Assembly (NCBI GenBank): GCA_030533445.1
Contig: JARPUW010000312.1
Coordinates: forward strand, 37,794 to 101,793
Source: Cyprinodon diabolis
Lineage: Eukaryota; Chordata; Actinopteri; Cyprinodontiformes; Cyprinodontidae
Length of the DNA: 64,000 nucleotides
Direction: 5' to 3'
The notes under the pieces were generated by a model. That model was not told where the DNA came from and did not search any database. It saw only the letters and a list, made by a program, of their open reading frames with translations. Shown in pieces: positions 6,987-20,123 of this stretch (position 1 is the stretch's first letter; each line of letters starts with the position of its first letter). A program made the position numbers and the translations under genes.

Positions 6987-9900
6987 TTGAAAGTCCAACA
7001 GAGTTGTGTTTAGAGAAAATGTTCAGACCCATCAATGATAGTTGATGACTTTCCAATCGTTAAATCACTCTTTTTCCATTTTATTAGGGCAGTAGATGAA
7101 GCGGAAATGGGAGGCTTTTATTTTGAAATTTGCCATAGGGTGTGTTTTAAACAGTCTCCTAGAGTCTATTCTCTAAAATGGGGTTGAGTTTGGGTCATGA
7201 TGTTGAGCCATATAGGGCAATAAATATATGTAAAAAATATAGAGGCTTTTATTTTGAAGGGTCCCTGGAGTCTTATTTTGAAAGTCTATCAGTGCTGAGT
7301 GGCAAGGGAAGTGTCATGGACGGCAGTCATATAGTATCCATTTCCCAATGTTAAATCAGTGCTTTCACCCTCCATTAGATTAATATGTGCTGTTTAAAAC
7401 AGCAGAGGTAAAATCTGTTTGAAGCTTGGTAACCTTGACAACGCTTAATGAGCCTCTCACTGACACAGACAACAGCTGCACTCACTATTGGTTTCTTCTT
7501 CCCAGGCTTTTTTGTATGGGAAGAACGGCACCGAACAAACGACTGCTGAGCAAAAACCGTATGAGTTATTAAAAAAAAAATTTCACCATGAGCATCAGCA
7601 ATCCTTCGACTCCAACTATACCAACTTTGGTGTATGTGTGTCATTCAGAGCAATATTTATGACGACTTGAAAACACATAGTCTGATTCGTTTTTCTCCCA
7701 TCTTCAGCTTAAAAAGAATGGAGAAAGGCTGAAACTCATCGACTTTAGGTTGGTCTGGAGGGTTTTTAAGGAAAAGTATTAATCCTACCGTAATTCCGAA
7801 GACATTGTGTGAGTCCAGAGGTTTCAGTCTACAAACTGACCAAAAATGGTGACTGTAGCTCCAAATATGTGGCCGTGAGGGCGAGAATAAGATGTTTGAT
7901 CTTAAAAAAATGGCCGCCTCACACTAAGATTTCAGCAGCTGCACTCTAGCAGGCTGCTGCAGAAGCTAACTGTCAGCTAGCTTCCAGGTGCTTACCCTCC
8001 GAACAAACGACTGCTGAGCAAAAACCGTAAAAGGTATCTGAAAAATTCTTTCAGTGAAAGCAACATCTATCCTTTGTCTCAGACTGGGGTAACCTTCATG
8101 TCTGTAGGTCTTTCACAACCCAAAACGAAGCAAAAACAAAATGGTTGGCCCACCTGCTCCTCCCTTTCTTTTAACTGCAGGACCTCACTCTCACTCACCT
8201 TTTAGCTGCTAAAGCACCCCTCCGAACAAACGACTGCTGAGTAAAAACCGTAAAAGGTATCTGAAAAATTCTTTTTATCTAAGCGACAGCTATATCTTGT
8301 CTTCGATTGGAGTAACTTTCATGGCTGTAGGTCATCTACAAACTGAATGGGAAGAGAAAGAAAAAGAAAAAACGTTTCATCACACCTAAGCTTCTAATTG
8401 AGCTAGCTGCAGCAGGTCACTGTCACTCAGCTTTCAGGTGCTTAAAATGTCCTCCGAACAAACGACTGCTGAGCAAAAACCGTATGAGTTATTCAAAAAA
8501 TTTTTTCACCGTGAGCGTCAGTCATCCTTCGACTCCAACTATGCCAACTTTGGTGTATGTGTGTCATTCAGAAAAATATTTATGACGAGTTTAAAACACA
8601 TAGTCTGATTCGTTTTTCTCCCCTCTTCTGCTCCAAAACCAATGAAAAACTGCTCTGATTTTCATCGACTTTAGGTCGGTCTGGAGGGTTTTTAAGGAAA
8701 AGTATTAATCCTACCGTAATTCCGAAGATATTGTGTGGGTCCAGAGATTTCAGTCTACAAACTGACCAAAAATGGTGACTCTAGCTATAAATATGTGGCC
8801 GTGAGGGCGAGTTTAAAATGTTTTTTTGTGTTTAAAAAACGCCTGCCTCACACTCTAGCTTTTCAGTTGCTCCACTCTAGCAGGCTGGATTTTGCTAAAA
8901 CTTTGTGGCGCTTGAGGTCTGATTATACAAAAACCGTAGCAGTTATCAACATACCGTCTTGAGTTTTAAATAGACGAAGGATTTATCTACAAACTGAGCT
9001 TCAAACTGTTTTTCTAGGTGAATGTATGCCGACACAGTGAAGTGCTGTTTTTTATGCTTTTTTTTTCCTCTCCCCATTCATTTCCTATGGGATTTTTTTG
9101 CGACGTTTTCGCTAATAATTCGCAAACCTTCGGACTAATGAGAAAGTTTTATACAAGCACACATCACCCAATTGGTCCCGACGCGTGTGCCAACTTTGGG
9201 CCCGATCCGCCAAACCGTGCGGGACTAGTTACGCGCCGAAGTTTTGGGTATACGGGAGAATTATAATAACTAGAAAATTTCTAAAGAAATTTTGAGGGGG
9301 GCCACCTACTGCCCGTCTGGGGAACCGGGCCAATACGGCCCTGGCAAGTGACGTCGGGGCTCCCCAGACCAACTGCTTACGCCTTTGAGGGCTGCTGAGG
9401 GAAGGAAAGAGGGCAAGTTCATGGGCAAAGAGAGCTGTGTGCCACTTGTGCTGAAATCTGGGAAATAGACGTGCACAGAGTATGATGCACAAGGGTAATA
9501 TGGGTTGTCCATATTGAAACACAGTGGGTAAAGCCCAGTTGGCGGGCTTCGCCCGCCTGCTAGGAGCCATCTCAGTGAAGAAAAAAATCACCAATGGCGG
9601 GCTCTGCCCGCCTTCTAAGAGCCATTGCAGTGATGAAATCACCAATGGCGGGCTCCGCCCGCCTGCTAAGAGCCATTGCAGTGATGTAATCACCTTTGGC
9701 GGGCTCCGCCCGCCTGTTACCATTGGCGGGCTCCGCCCGCCTTCTAAGAGCCATTGCAGTGATGAAATCACCAATGGCAATGAGCAATATGCCAGAATGT
9801 ATGAGTGTGTATAAGGAAGAGGCTTTTATTCTGTAGAGTCCTTGTAGTCTTATTTTGAAAGTCTATCATGAATGTGCATCAAAAGATGGGTCACGCCCAG

Positions 9901-10153
9901 CAGTGATATAGAATCCATTTCCAAATGTTAAATCACTGGTTTTCCATGTTATTAGGTGAATAGTTGCTGTATTACAGAGTAAATGGGAGACTTTTATTGT
10001 GAAATTTGCTCTGGGGTGTGTTTTGAAAAGGTCACTAGAGTCTAATAAAAACAACCTGGAAGAGTTTGGGTCATAATGTTGAGCCATTTGCATCAATTAA
10101 TGCATTACTATAATCTAGAGGCTTTTATTTTGTAGGGTCCCTGGAGTCTTATT
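6987..10153. repeat. Macrosatellite unit 3 (3167 bp; H1 x0, H2 x5, alpha)
   Basis: Its first ~750 bases carry the beta-1-linked variants GTTTAGAGAAAATG, CCCATCAATG, GATGACTTTCC, TTTTGAAGGGTCCC and GGACGGCAGTC, shared with unit 11. It has a run of ten A near 7570 (AAAAAGAAAA in unit 11). In B5 a C-to-G change near 8961 (CGTCTTGAG) would stop the 101-codon frame seen elsewhere. The last part is alpha and shares ACAGAGTATGATG with units 8 and 16. Confidence 0.95.
9541..9777. repeat. H2 minisatellite, unit 3, 5 copies
   Basis: Alpha-type array. The first copy is GGCGGGCTTCGCCCGCC, a perfect stem with loop TTC; the second has loop TCT; the remaining three have TCC. It includes the TTACCATT short linker. 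Confidence 0.9.
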
Positions 10154-12430
10154 TTGAAAGTCCAACAGAGTTGTGTTTATAGAAAATGTTCAGACCCGTC
10201 AATGATAGTTGATTACTTTCCAATCGTTAAATCACTCTTTTTCCATGTTATTAGGGCAGTAGATGAAGCGGAAATGGGAGGCTTTTATTTTGAAATTTGC
10301 TATAGGGTGTGTTTTAAACAGTCTCCTAGAGTCTATTCTCTAAAACGGGGTTGAGTTTGGGTCATAATGTTGAGCCATATAGAGCAATAAATATATGTAA
10401 AAAATATAGAGGCTTTTATTTTGTAGGGTCCCTGGAGTCTTATTTTGAAAGTCTATCAGTGCTGAGTGGCAAGGGAAGTGTCATGTACAGCAGTCATATA
10501 GTATCCATTTCCCAATGTTAAATCAGTCCTTTCACCCTCCATTAGATTAATATGTGCTGTTTAAAACAGCAGAGGTAAAATCTGTTTGAAGCTTGGTAAC
10601 CTTGACAACGCTTAACGAGCCTCTCACTGACACAGACAACAGCTGCACTCACTATTGGTTTCTTCTTCCCAGGCTTTTTTGTATGGGAAGAACGGCACCG
10701 AACAAACGACTACTGATCAAAAACCGTATGAGTTATTCAAAAAACATTTTCACCATGAGCATCAGCAATCCTTCGACTCCAACTATACCAACTTTGGTGT
10801 ATGTGTGTCATTCAGAAAAATATTTATGACGAGTTGAAAACACATAGTCTGATTCGTTTTTCTCCCATCTTCAGCTCAAAAAGAATGGAGAAAGGCTGAA
10901 ACTCTCATCCACTTTAGGTTGGTCTGGAGGGTTTTTAAGGCAAAGTATTAATCCTACCGTAATTCCGAAGACATTGTGTGAGTCCAGAGGTTTCAGTCTA
11001 CAAACTGACCAAAAATGGTGACTGTAGCTCCAAATATGTGGCCGTGAGGGCGAGAATAAGATGTTTGATCTTAAAAAATGGCCGCCTCACACTAAGATTT
11101 CAGCAGCTGCACTCTAGCAGGCTGCTGCAGAAGCTAACTGTCAGCTAGCTTCCAGGTGCTTACCCTCCGAACAAACGACTGCTGAGCAAAAACCGTAAAA
11201 GATATCTGAAAAATTCTTTCAGTGAAAGCAACATCTATCCTTTGTCTCAGACTGGGGTAACCTTCATGTCTGTAGGTCTTTCACAACCCAAAACGAAGCA
11301 CAAACAAAATGGTTGGCCCACCTGCTCCTCCCTTTGTTTGAACTGCAGGACCTCACTCTCACTCACCTTTTAGCTGCTAAAGCACCCCTCCGAACAAACG
11401 ACTGCTGAGTAAAAACCGTAAAAGGTATCTGAAAAATTCTTTTTATCTAAGCGACAGCTATATCTTGTCTTCAATTGGAGTAACTTTCATGGCTGTAGGT
11501 CATCTACAAACTGAATGGGAAGAGAAAGAAAAAGAAAAAACGTTTCATCACACCTAAGCTTCTAATTGAGCTAGCTGCAGCAGGTCACTGTCACTCAGCT
11601 TTCAGGTGCTTAAAATGTCCTCCGAACAAACGACTGCTGAGCAAAAACCGTATGAGTTATTCAAAAAATTTTTTCACCGTGAGCGTCAGTCATCCTTCGA
11701 CTCCAACTATGCCAACTTTGGTGTATGTGTGTCATTCAGAAAAATATTTATGACGAGTTTAAAACACATAGTCGGATTCGTTTTTCTCCCCTCTTCTGCT
11801 CCAAAACCAATGAAAAACGGCTCTGATTTTCATCGACTTTAGGTCGGTCTGGAGGGTTTTTAAGGAAAAGTATTAATCCTACCGTAATTCCGAAGATATT
11901 GTGTGGGTCCAGAGATTTCAGTCTACAAACTGACCAAAAATGGTGACTCTAGCTATAAATATGTGGCCGTGAGGGCGAGTTTAAAATGTTTTTTTGTGTT
12001 TAAAAAACGCCTGCCTCACACTCTAGCTTTTCAGTTGCTCCACTCTAGCAGGCTGGATTTTGCTAAAACTTTGTGGCGCTTGAGGTCTGATTATACAAAA
12101 ACCGTAGCAGTTATCAACATACCGTCTTCAGTTTTAAATAGACGAAGGATTTATCTACAAACTGAGCTTCAAACTGTTTTTCTAGGTGAATGTATGCCGA
12201 CACAGTGAAGTGCTGTTTTTTATGCTTTTTTTTTCCTCTCCCCATTCATTTCCTATGGGATTTTTTTGCGACGTTTTCGCTAATAATTCGCAAACCTTCG
12301 GACTAATGAGAAAGTTTTATACAAGCACACATCACCCCATTGGTCCCGACGCGTGTGCCAACTTTGGGCCCGATCCGCCAAACCGTGCGGGACTAGTTAC
12401 GCGCCGAAGTTTTGGGTATACGGGAGAATT

Positions 12431-12636
12431 ATAATAATAATAATACGCGGAATAAATATGTGCAATAGTAGTAGGTGGGCCATGCCTTCGGCATGTGGCC
12501 CCCCAATAATACGCGGAATAAATATGTGCAATAGTAGTAGGTGGGCCATGCCTTCGGCATGTGGCCCCCCAATAATACGCGGAATAAATATGTGCAATAG
12601 TAGTAGGTGGGCCATGCCTTCGGCATGTGGCCCCCC
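12431..12636. repeat. H1 foldback minisatellite, unit 4, 3 copies
   Basis: Three 60 bp cores separated by (AAT)2 spacers after an initial AAT tract. The cores look identical to those of unit 2. Confidence 0.93.
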
Positions 12637-12909
12637 AACTAGAAAATTTCTAAAGAAATTTTGAGGGGGGCCACCTACTGCCCGTCTGGGGAACAGGGCC
12701 AATACGGCCCTGGCAAGTGATGTCGGGGCTCCCCAGACCAACTGCTTACGCCTTTGAGGGCTGCTGAGGGAAGGAAAGAGGGCTAGGTCATGGGCAAAGA
12801 GAGCTGTGTGCCACTTGTGCTGAAATCTGGGAAATAGACGTGCACAGCGTATGATGCAAAAGGGTAATATGGGTTGTCCATATTGAACCGCAGTGGGTAA
12901 AGCTCAGTT

Positions 12910-13068
12910 GGTGGGCTCCGCCCGCCTGCTAGGAGCCCTTGCAGCGATGAAAAAAATCACCAATGGCGGGCTCTGCCCGCCTGCTAAGAGCCATTGCAGT
13001 GATGAAATCACCAATGGCGGGCTCCGCCCGCCTTCTAAGAGCCATTGCAGTGATGAAATTACAAATGG
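12910..13068. repeat. H2 minisatellite, unit 4, 3 copies (fewest)
   Basis: Beta-2 type: GGTGGGCTCC, GGCGGGCTCT, GGCGGGCTCC, ending ATTACAAATGGCAATGAG. It is one monomer shorter than the beta-2 arrays of units 13, 17 and 19, a difference of exactly one 51 bp period. Confidence 0.9.
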
Positions 13069-15721
13069 CAATGAGCAATATGCCAGAATGTATGAGTGTG
13101 TATAAGGAAGAGGCTTTTATTCTGTAGAGTCCCTGGAGTCTTATTTTGAAAGTCTATCATGGAAGTGCATCTAAAGATGGGTCATGCCCAGCAGTTATAT
13201 AGAATCAATTTCCAAATGTTAAATCACTGGTTTTCCATGTTATTAGGTGAATAGTTGCTGTATTACAGAGTAAATGGGAGACTTTTATTGTGAAATTTGC
13301 TCTGGGTGTGTTTTGAAAAGGTCACTAGAGTCTAATAAAAACAACCTGGAAGAGTTTGGGTCATAATGTTGAGCCATTTGCATCAATTAATGCATTAGTA
13401 TAATCTAGAGGCTTTTATTTTGTAGGGTCGCTGGAGTCTTATTTTGAAAGTCCAACAGAGTTGTGTTTATAGAAAATGTTCAGACCCGTCAATGATAGTT
13501 GATTACTTTCCAATCGTTAAATCACTCTTTTTCCATGTTATTAGGGCAGTAGATGAAGCGGAAATGGGAGGCTTTTATTTTGAAATTTGCTATAGGGTGT
13601 GTTTTAAACAGTCTCCTAGAGTCTATTCTCTAAAACGGGGTTGAGTTTGGGTCATAATATTGAGCCATATAGGGCAATAAATATATGTAAAAAATATAGA
13701 GGCTTTTATTTTGTAGGGTCCCTGGAGTCTTATTTTGAAAGTCTATCAGTGCTGAGTGGCAAGGGAAGTGTCATGGACAGCAGTCATATAGTATCCATTT
13801 CCCAATGTTAAATCAGTCCTTTCACCCTCCATTAGATTAATATGTGCTGTTTAAAACAGCAGAGGTAAAATCTGTTTGAAGCTTGGTAACCTTGACAACG
13901 CTTAACGAGCCTCTCACTGACACAGACAACAGCTGCACTCACTATTGGTTTCTTCTTCCCAGGCTTTTTTGTATGGGAAGAACGGCAACGAAAACAAACG
14001 ACTACTGATCAAAAACCGTATGAGTTATTCAAAAAACATTTTCACCATGAGCATCAGCAATCCTTCGACTCCAAGTATACCAACTTTGGTGTATGTGTGT
14101 CATTCAGAACAATATTTATGACGACTTGAAAACACATAGTCTGATTCGTTTCTCTCCCATCTTCAGCTCAAAAAGAATGGAGAAAGGCTGAAACTCATCG
14201 ACTTTAGGTTGGTCTGGAGGGTTTTTAAGGAAAAGTATTAATCCTACCGTAATTCCGAAGACATTGTGTGAGTCCAGAGGTTTCAGTCTACAAACTGACC
14301 AAAAATGGTGACTGTAGCTCCAAATATGTGGCCGTGAGGGCGAGAATAAGATGTTTGATCTTAAAAAAATGGCCGCCTCACACTAAGATTTCAGCAGCTG
14401 CACTCTAGCAGGCTGCTGCAGAAGCTAACTGTCAGCTAGCTTCCAGGTGCTTACCCTCCGAACAAACGACTGCTGAGCAAAAACCGTAAAAGATATCTGA
14501 AAAATTCTTTCAGTGAAAGCAACATCTATCCTTTGTCTCAGACTGGGGTAACCTTCATGTCTGTAGGTCTTTCACAACCCAAAACGAAGCACAAACAAAA
14601 TGGTTGGCCCACCTGCTCCTCCCTTTGTTTGAACTGCAGGACCTCACTCTCACTCACCTTTTAGCTGCTAAAGCACCCCTCCGAACAAACGACTGCTGAG
14701 TAAAAACCGTAAAAGGTGTCTGAAAAATTCTTTTTATCTAAGCGACAGCTATATCTTGTCTTCAATTGGAGTAACTTTCATGGCTGTAGGTCATCTACAA
14801 ACTGAATGGGAAGAGAAAGAAAAAGAAAAAACGTTTCATCACACCTAAGCTTCTAATTGAGCTAGCTGCAGCAGGTCACTGTCACTCAGCTTTCAGGTGC
14901 TTAAAATGTCCTCCGAACAAACGACTGCTGAGCAAAAACCGTATGAGTTATTCAAAAAATTTTTTCACCGTGAGCGTCAGTCATCCTTCGACTCCAACTA
15001 TGCCAACTTTGGTGTATGTGTGTCATTCAGAAAAATATTTATGACGAGTTTAAAACACATAGTCGGATTCGTTTTTCTCCCCTCTTCTGCTCCAAAACCA
15101 ATGAAAAACGGCTCTGATTTTCATCGACTTTAGGTCGGTCTGGAGGGTTTTTAAGGAAAAGTATTAATCCTACCGTAATTCCGAAGATATTGTGTGGGTC
15201 CAGAGATTTCAGTCTACAAACTGACCAAAAATGGTGACTCTAGCTATAAATATGTGGCCGTGAGGGCGAGTTTAAAATGTTTTTTTGTGTTTAAAAAACG
15301 CCTGCCTCACACTCTAGCTTTTCAGTTGCTCCACTCTAGCAGGCTGGATTTTGCTAAAACTTTGTGGCGCTTGAGGTCTGATTATACAAAAACCATAGCA
15401 GTTATCAACATACCGTCTTCAGTTTTAAATAGACGAAGGATTTATCTACAAACTGAGCTTTAAACTGTTTTTCTAGGTGAATGTATGCCGACACAGTGAA
15501 GCGCTGTTTTTTATGCTTTTTTTTCCCTCTCCCCATTCATTTCCTATGGGATTTTTTTGCGACGTTTTCGCTAATAATTCGCAAACCTTCGGACTAATGA
15601 GAAAGTTTTATACAAGCACACATCACCCCATTGGTCCCGACGCGTGTGCCAACTTTGGGCCCGATCCGCCAAACCGTGCGGGACTAGTTACGCGCCGAAG
15701 TTTTGGGTATACGGGAGAATT

Positions 15722-15930
15722 ATAATAATAATACGCGGAATAAATATGTGCAATAGTAGTAGGTGGGCCATGCCTTCGGCATGTGGCCCCCCAATAATAA
15801 TAATACGCGGAATAAATATGTGCAATAGTAGTAGGTGGGCCATGCCTTCGGCATGTGGCCCCCCAATAATACGCGGAATAAATATGTGCAATAGTAGTAG
15901 GTGGGCCATGCCTTCGGCATGTGGCCCCCC
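15722..15930. repeat. H1 foldback minisatellite, unit 5, 3 copies
   Basis: Three cores; the spacer is (AAT)4 between the first and second and (AAT)2 between the second and third. Confidence 0.93.
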
Positions 15931-16204
15931 AACTAGAAAATTTCTAAAGAAATTTTGAGGGGGGCCACCTACTGCCCGTCTGGGGAACCGGGCCAATACG
16001 GCCCTGGCAAGTGACGTCGGGGCTCCCCAGACCAACTGCTTACGCCTTTGAGGGCTACTGAGGGAAGGAAAGAGGGCAAGTTCATGGGCAAAGAGAGCTG
16101 TGTGCCACTTGTGCTGAAATCTGGGAAATAGACGTGCACAGCGTATGATGCACAAGGGTAATATGGGTTGTCAATATTGAAACACAGTGGGTAAAGCCAA
16201 GTTT

Positions 16205-16440
16205 GCGGGCTTCGCCCGCCTTCTGGGATCCATCTCAGTGAAGAAAAAAATCACCAATGGCGGGCTCTGCCCGCCTTCTAAGAGCCATTGCAGTGATGAA
16301 ATCACCAATGGCGGGCTCCGCCCGCCTGCTAAGAGCCATTGCAGTGATGTAATCACCTTTGGCAGGCTCCGCCCGCCTGTTACCATTGGCGGGCTCCGCC
16401 CGCCTTCTAAGAGCCATTGCAGTGATGAAATCACCAATGG
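16205..16440. repeat. H2 minisatellite, unit 5, 5 copies, two with stem mutations
   Basis: The first copy reads TTTGCGGGCTTCGCCC (outer G lost) followed by CTTCTGGGATCC, and the fourth reads GGCAGGCTCCGCCCGCC (a C-A mismatch in the stem). This is the most damaged H2 array before the right-edge block. Confidence 0.88.
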
Positions 16441-19094
16441 CAATGAGCAATATGCCAGAATGTATGAGTGTGTATAAGGAAGAGGCTTTTATTCTGTAGA
16501 GTCCTTGTAGTCTTATTTTGAAAGTCTATCATGAATGTGCATCAAAAGATGGGTCACGCCCAGCAGTGATATAGAATCCATTTCCAAATGTTAAATCACT
16601 GGTTTTCCATGTTATTAGGTGAATAGTTGCTGTATTACAGAGTAAATGGGAGACTTTTATTGTGAAATTTGCTCTGGGTGTGTTTTGAAAAGGTCACTAG
16701 AGTCTAATAAAAACAACCTGGAAGAGTTTGGGTCATAATGTTGAGCCATTTGCATCAATTAATGCATTAGTATAATCTAGAGGCTTTTATTTTGTAGGGT
16801 CCCTGGAGTCTTATTTTGAAAGTCCAACAGAGTTGTGTTTATAGAAAATGTTCAGACCCGTCAATGATAGTTGATTACTTTCCAATCGTTAAAACACTCT
16901 TTTTCCATGTTATTAGGGCAGTAGATGAAGCGGAAATGGGAGGCTTTTATTTTGAAATTTGCTATAGGGTGTGTTTTAAACAGTCTCCTAGAGTCTATTC
17001 TCTAAAACGGGGTTGAGTTTGGGTCATAATGTTGAGCCATATAGGGCAATAAATATATGTAAAAAATATAGAGGCTTTTATTTTGTAGGGTCCCTGGAGT
17101 CTTATTTTGAAAGTCTATCAGTGCTGAGTGGCAAGGGAAGTGTCATGGACAGCAGTCATATAGTATCCATTTCCCAATGTTAAATCAGTCCTTTCACCCT
17201 CCATTAGATTAATATGTGCTGTTTAAAACAGCAGAGGTAAAATCTGTTTGAAGCTTGGTAACCTTGACAACGCTTAACGAGCCTCTCACTGACACAGACA
17301 ACAGCTGCACTCACTATTGGTTTCTTCTTCCCAGGCTTTTTTGTATGGGAAGAACGGCACCGAACAAACGACTACTGATCAAAAACCGTATGAGTTATTC
17401 AAAAAACATTTTCACCATGAGCATCAGCAATCCTTCGACTCCAACTATACCAACTTTGGTGTATGTGTGTCATTCAGAAAAATATTTATGACGAGTTGAA
17501 AACACATAGTCTGATTCGTTTCTCTCCCATCTTCAGCTCAAAAAGAATAGAGAAAGGCTGAAACTCTCATCGACTTTAGGTTGGTCTGGAGGGTTTTTAA
17601 GGAAAAGTATTAATCCTACCGTAATTCCGAAGACATTGTGTGAGTCCAGAGGTTTCAGTCTACAAACTGACCAAAAATGGTGACTGTAGCTCCAAATATG
17701 TGGCCGTGAGGGCGAGAATAAGATGTTTGATCTTAAAAAAATGGCCGCCTCACACTAAGATTTCAGCAGCTGCACTCTAGCAGGCTGCTGCAGAAGCTAA
17801 CTGTCAGCTAGCTTCCAGGTGCTTACCCTCCGAACAAACGACTGCTGAGCAAAAACCGTAAAAGATATCTGAAAAATTCTTTCAGTGAAAGCAACATCTA
17901 TCCTTTGTCTCAGACTGGGGTAACCTTCATGTCTGTAGGTCTTTCACAACCCAAAACGAAGCACAAACAAAATGGTTGGCCCACCTGCTCCTCCCTTTGT
18001 TTGAACTGCAGGACCTCACTCTCACTCACCTTTTAGCTGCTAAAGCACCCCTCCGAACAAACGACTGCTGAGTAAAAACCGTAAAAGGTATCTGAAAAAT
18101 TCTTTTTATCTAAGCGACAGCTATATCTTGTCTTCAATTGGAGTAACTTTCATGGCTGTAGGTCATCTACAAACTGAATGGGAAGAGAAAGAAAAAGAAA
18201 AAAACGTTTCATCACACCTAAGCTTCTAATTGAGCTAGCTGCAGCAGGTCACTGTCACTCAGCTTTCAGGTGCTTAAAATGTCCTCCGAACAAACGACTG
18301 CTGAGCAAAAACCGTATGAGTTATTCAAAAAATTTTTTCACCGTGAGCGTCAGTCATCCTTCGACTCCAACTATGCCAACTTTGGTGTATGTGTGTCATT
18401 CAGAAAAATATTTATGACGAGTTTAAAACACATAGTCGGATTCGTTTTTCTCCCCTCTTCTGCTCCAAAATCAATGAAAAACGGCTCTGATTTTCATCGA
18501 CTTTAGGTCGGTCTGGAGGGTTTTTAAGGAAAAGTATTAATCCTACCGTAATTCCGAAGATATTGTGTGGGTCCAGAGATTTCAGTCTACAAACTGACCA
18601 AAAATGGTGACTCTAGCTATAAATATGTGGCCGTGAGGGCGAGTTTAAAATGTTTTTTTGTGTTTAAAAAACGCCTGCCTCACACTCTAGCTTTTCAGTT
18701 GCTCCACTCTAGCAGGCTGGATTTTGCTAAAACTTTGTGGCGCTTGAGGTCTGATTATACAAAAACCGTAGCAGTTATCAACATACCGTCTTCAGTTTTA
18801 AATAGACGAAGGATTTATCTACAAACTGAGCTTCAAACTGTTTTTCTAGGTGAATGTATGGCGACACAGTGAAGTGCTGTTTTTTATGCTTTTTTTTTCC
18901 TCTCCCCATTCATTTCCTATGGGATTTTTTTGCGACGTTTTCGCTAATAATTCGCAAACCTTCGGACTAATGAGAAAGTTTTATACAAGCACACATCACC
19001 CCATTGGTCCCGACGCGTGTGCCAACTTTGGGCCCGATCCGCCAAACCGTGCGGGACTAGTTACGCGCCGAAGTTTTGGGTATACGGGAGAATT

Positions 19095-19237
19095 ATAATA
19101 ATAATACGCGGAATAAATATGTGCAATAGTAGTAGGTGGGCCATGCCTTCGGCATGTGGCCCCCCAATAATAATAATACGCGGAATAAATATGTGCAATA
19201 GTAGTAGGTGGGCCATGCCTTCGGCATGTGGCCCCCC
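19095..19237. repeat. H1 foldback minisatellite, unit 6, 2 copies
   Basis: Two cores separated by (AAT)4. They match the first two copies of unit 5 in core and spacer, as expected if one array lost or gained a terminal copy. Confidence 0.93.
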
Positions 19238-19510
19238 AACTAGAAAATTTCTAAAGAAATTTTGAGGGGGGCCACCTACTGCCCGTCTGGGGAACCGGGC
19301 CAATACGGCCCTGGCAAGTGACGTCGGGGCTCCCCAGACCAACTGCTTACGCCTTTGAGGGCTGCTGAGGGAAGGAAAGAGGGCAAGTTCATGGGCAAAG
19401 AGAGCTGTGTGCCACTTGTGCTGAAATCTGGGAAATAGACGTGCACAGCGTATGATGCACAAGGGTAATATGGGTTGTCCATATTGAAACACAGTGGGTA
19501 AAGCCCAGTT

Positions 19511-19747
19511 GGCGGGCTTCGCCCGCCTGCTAGGAGCCTTCTCAGTGAAGAAAAAAATCACCAATGGCGGGCTCTGCCCGCCTTCTAAGAGCCATTGCAG
19601 TGATGAAATCACCAATGGCGGGCTCCGCCCGCCTGCTAAGAGCCATTGCAGTGATGTAATCACCTTTGGCGGGCTCCGCCCGCCTGTTACCATTGGCGGG
19701 CTCCGCCCGCCTTCTAAGAGCCATTGCAGTGATGAAATCACCAATGG
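19511..19747. repeat. H2 minisatellite, unit 6, 5 copies
   Basis: Alpha type with the TTACCATT short linker. The first linker reads GGAGCCTTCTCAG rather than GGAGCCATCTCAG. Confidence 0.9.
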
Positions 19748-20123
19748 CAATGAGCAATATGCCAGAATGTATGAGTGTGTATAAGGAAGAGGCTTTTATT
19801 CTGTAGAGTCCTTGTAGTCTTATTTTGAAAGTCTATCATGAATGTGCATCAAAAGATGGGTCACGCCCAGCAGTGATATAGAATCCATTTCCAAATGTTA
19901 AATCACTGGTTTTCCATGTTATTAGGTGAATAGTTGCTGTATTACAGAGTAAATGGGAGACTTTTATTGTGAAATTTGCTCTGGGGTGTGTTTTGAAAAG
20001 GTCACTAGAGTCTAATAAAAACAACCTGGAAGAGTTTGGGTCATAATGTTGAGCCATTTGCATCAATTAATGCATTACTATAATCTAGAGGCTTTTATTT
20101 TGTAGGGTCCCTGGAGTCTTATT

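Larger units (their letters stand above)
10154..13443. repeat. Macrosatellite unit 4 (3290 bp; H1 x3, H2 x3, beta-2)
   Basis: Marked by CATATAGAGCAATAA, TCATGTACAGCAG, CTCATCCACTTTAGG, TTAAGGCAAAGTATT and a run of six A in CTTAAAAAATGGCC. All five recur together in unit 17, 43.1 kb away, making the two near-twins over block A3 to C. They differ in H1 count (3 against 0) and H2 count (3 against 4). Confidence 0.95.
13444..16815. repeat. Macrosatellite unit 5 (3372 bp; H1 x3, H2 x5, alpha)
   Basis: It carries ATAATATTGAGCC (with units 14 and 20) and the rare ACGGCAACGAAAACAAACG and CTCCAAGTATACC, found again only in unit 20 at the right edge. In B5, GAGCTTTAAACTG near 15460 creates a stop in the frame that reads GAGCTTCAAACTG in other units. 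B4 has the GTCGGATTCG variant shared with units 4, 6, 7, 11, 17 and 19. Confidence 0.95.
16816..20123. repeat. Macrosatellite unit 6 (3308 bp; H1 x2, H2 x5, alpha)
   Basis: Private changes include GTTAAAACACTC near 16890 and an extra A in GAAAAAGAAAAAAACG near 18198. It shares GTATGGCGACACAG at about 18857 with unit 9 (others GTATGCCGACACAG). Its A1 ends with CATTACTATAATC. Confidence 0.95.
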
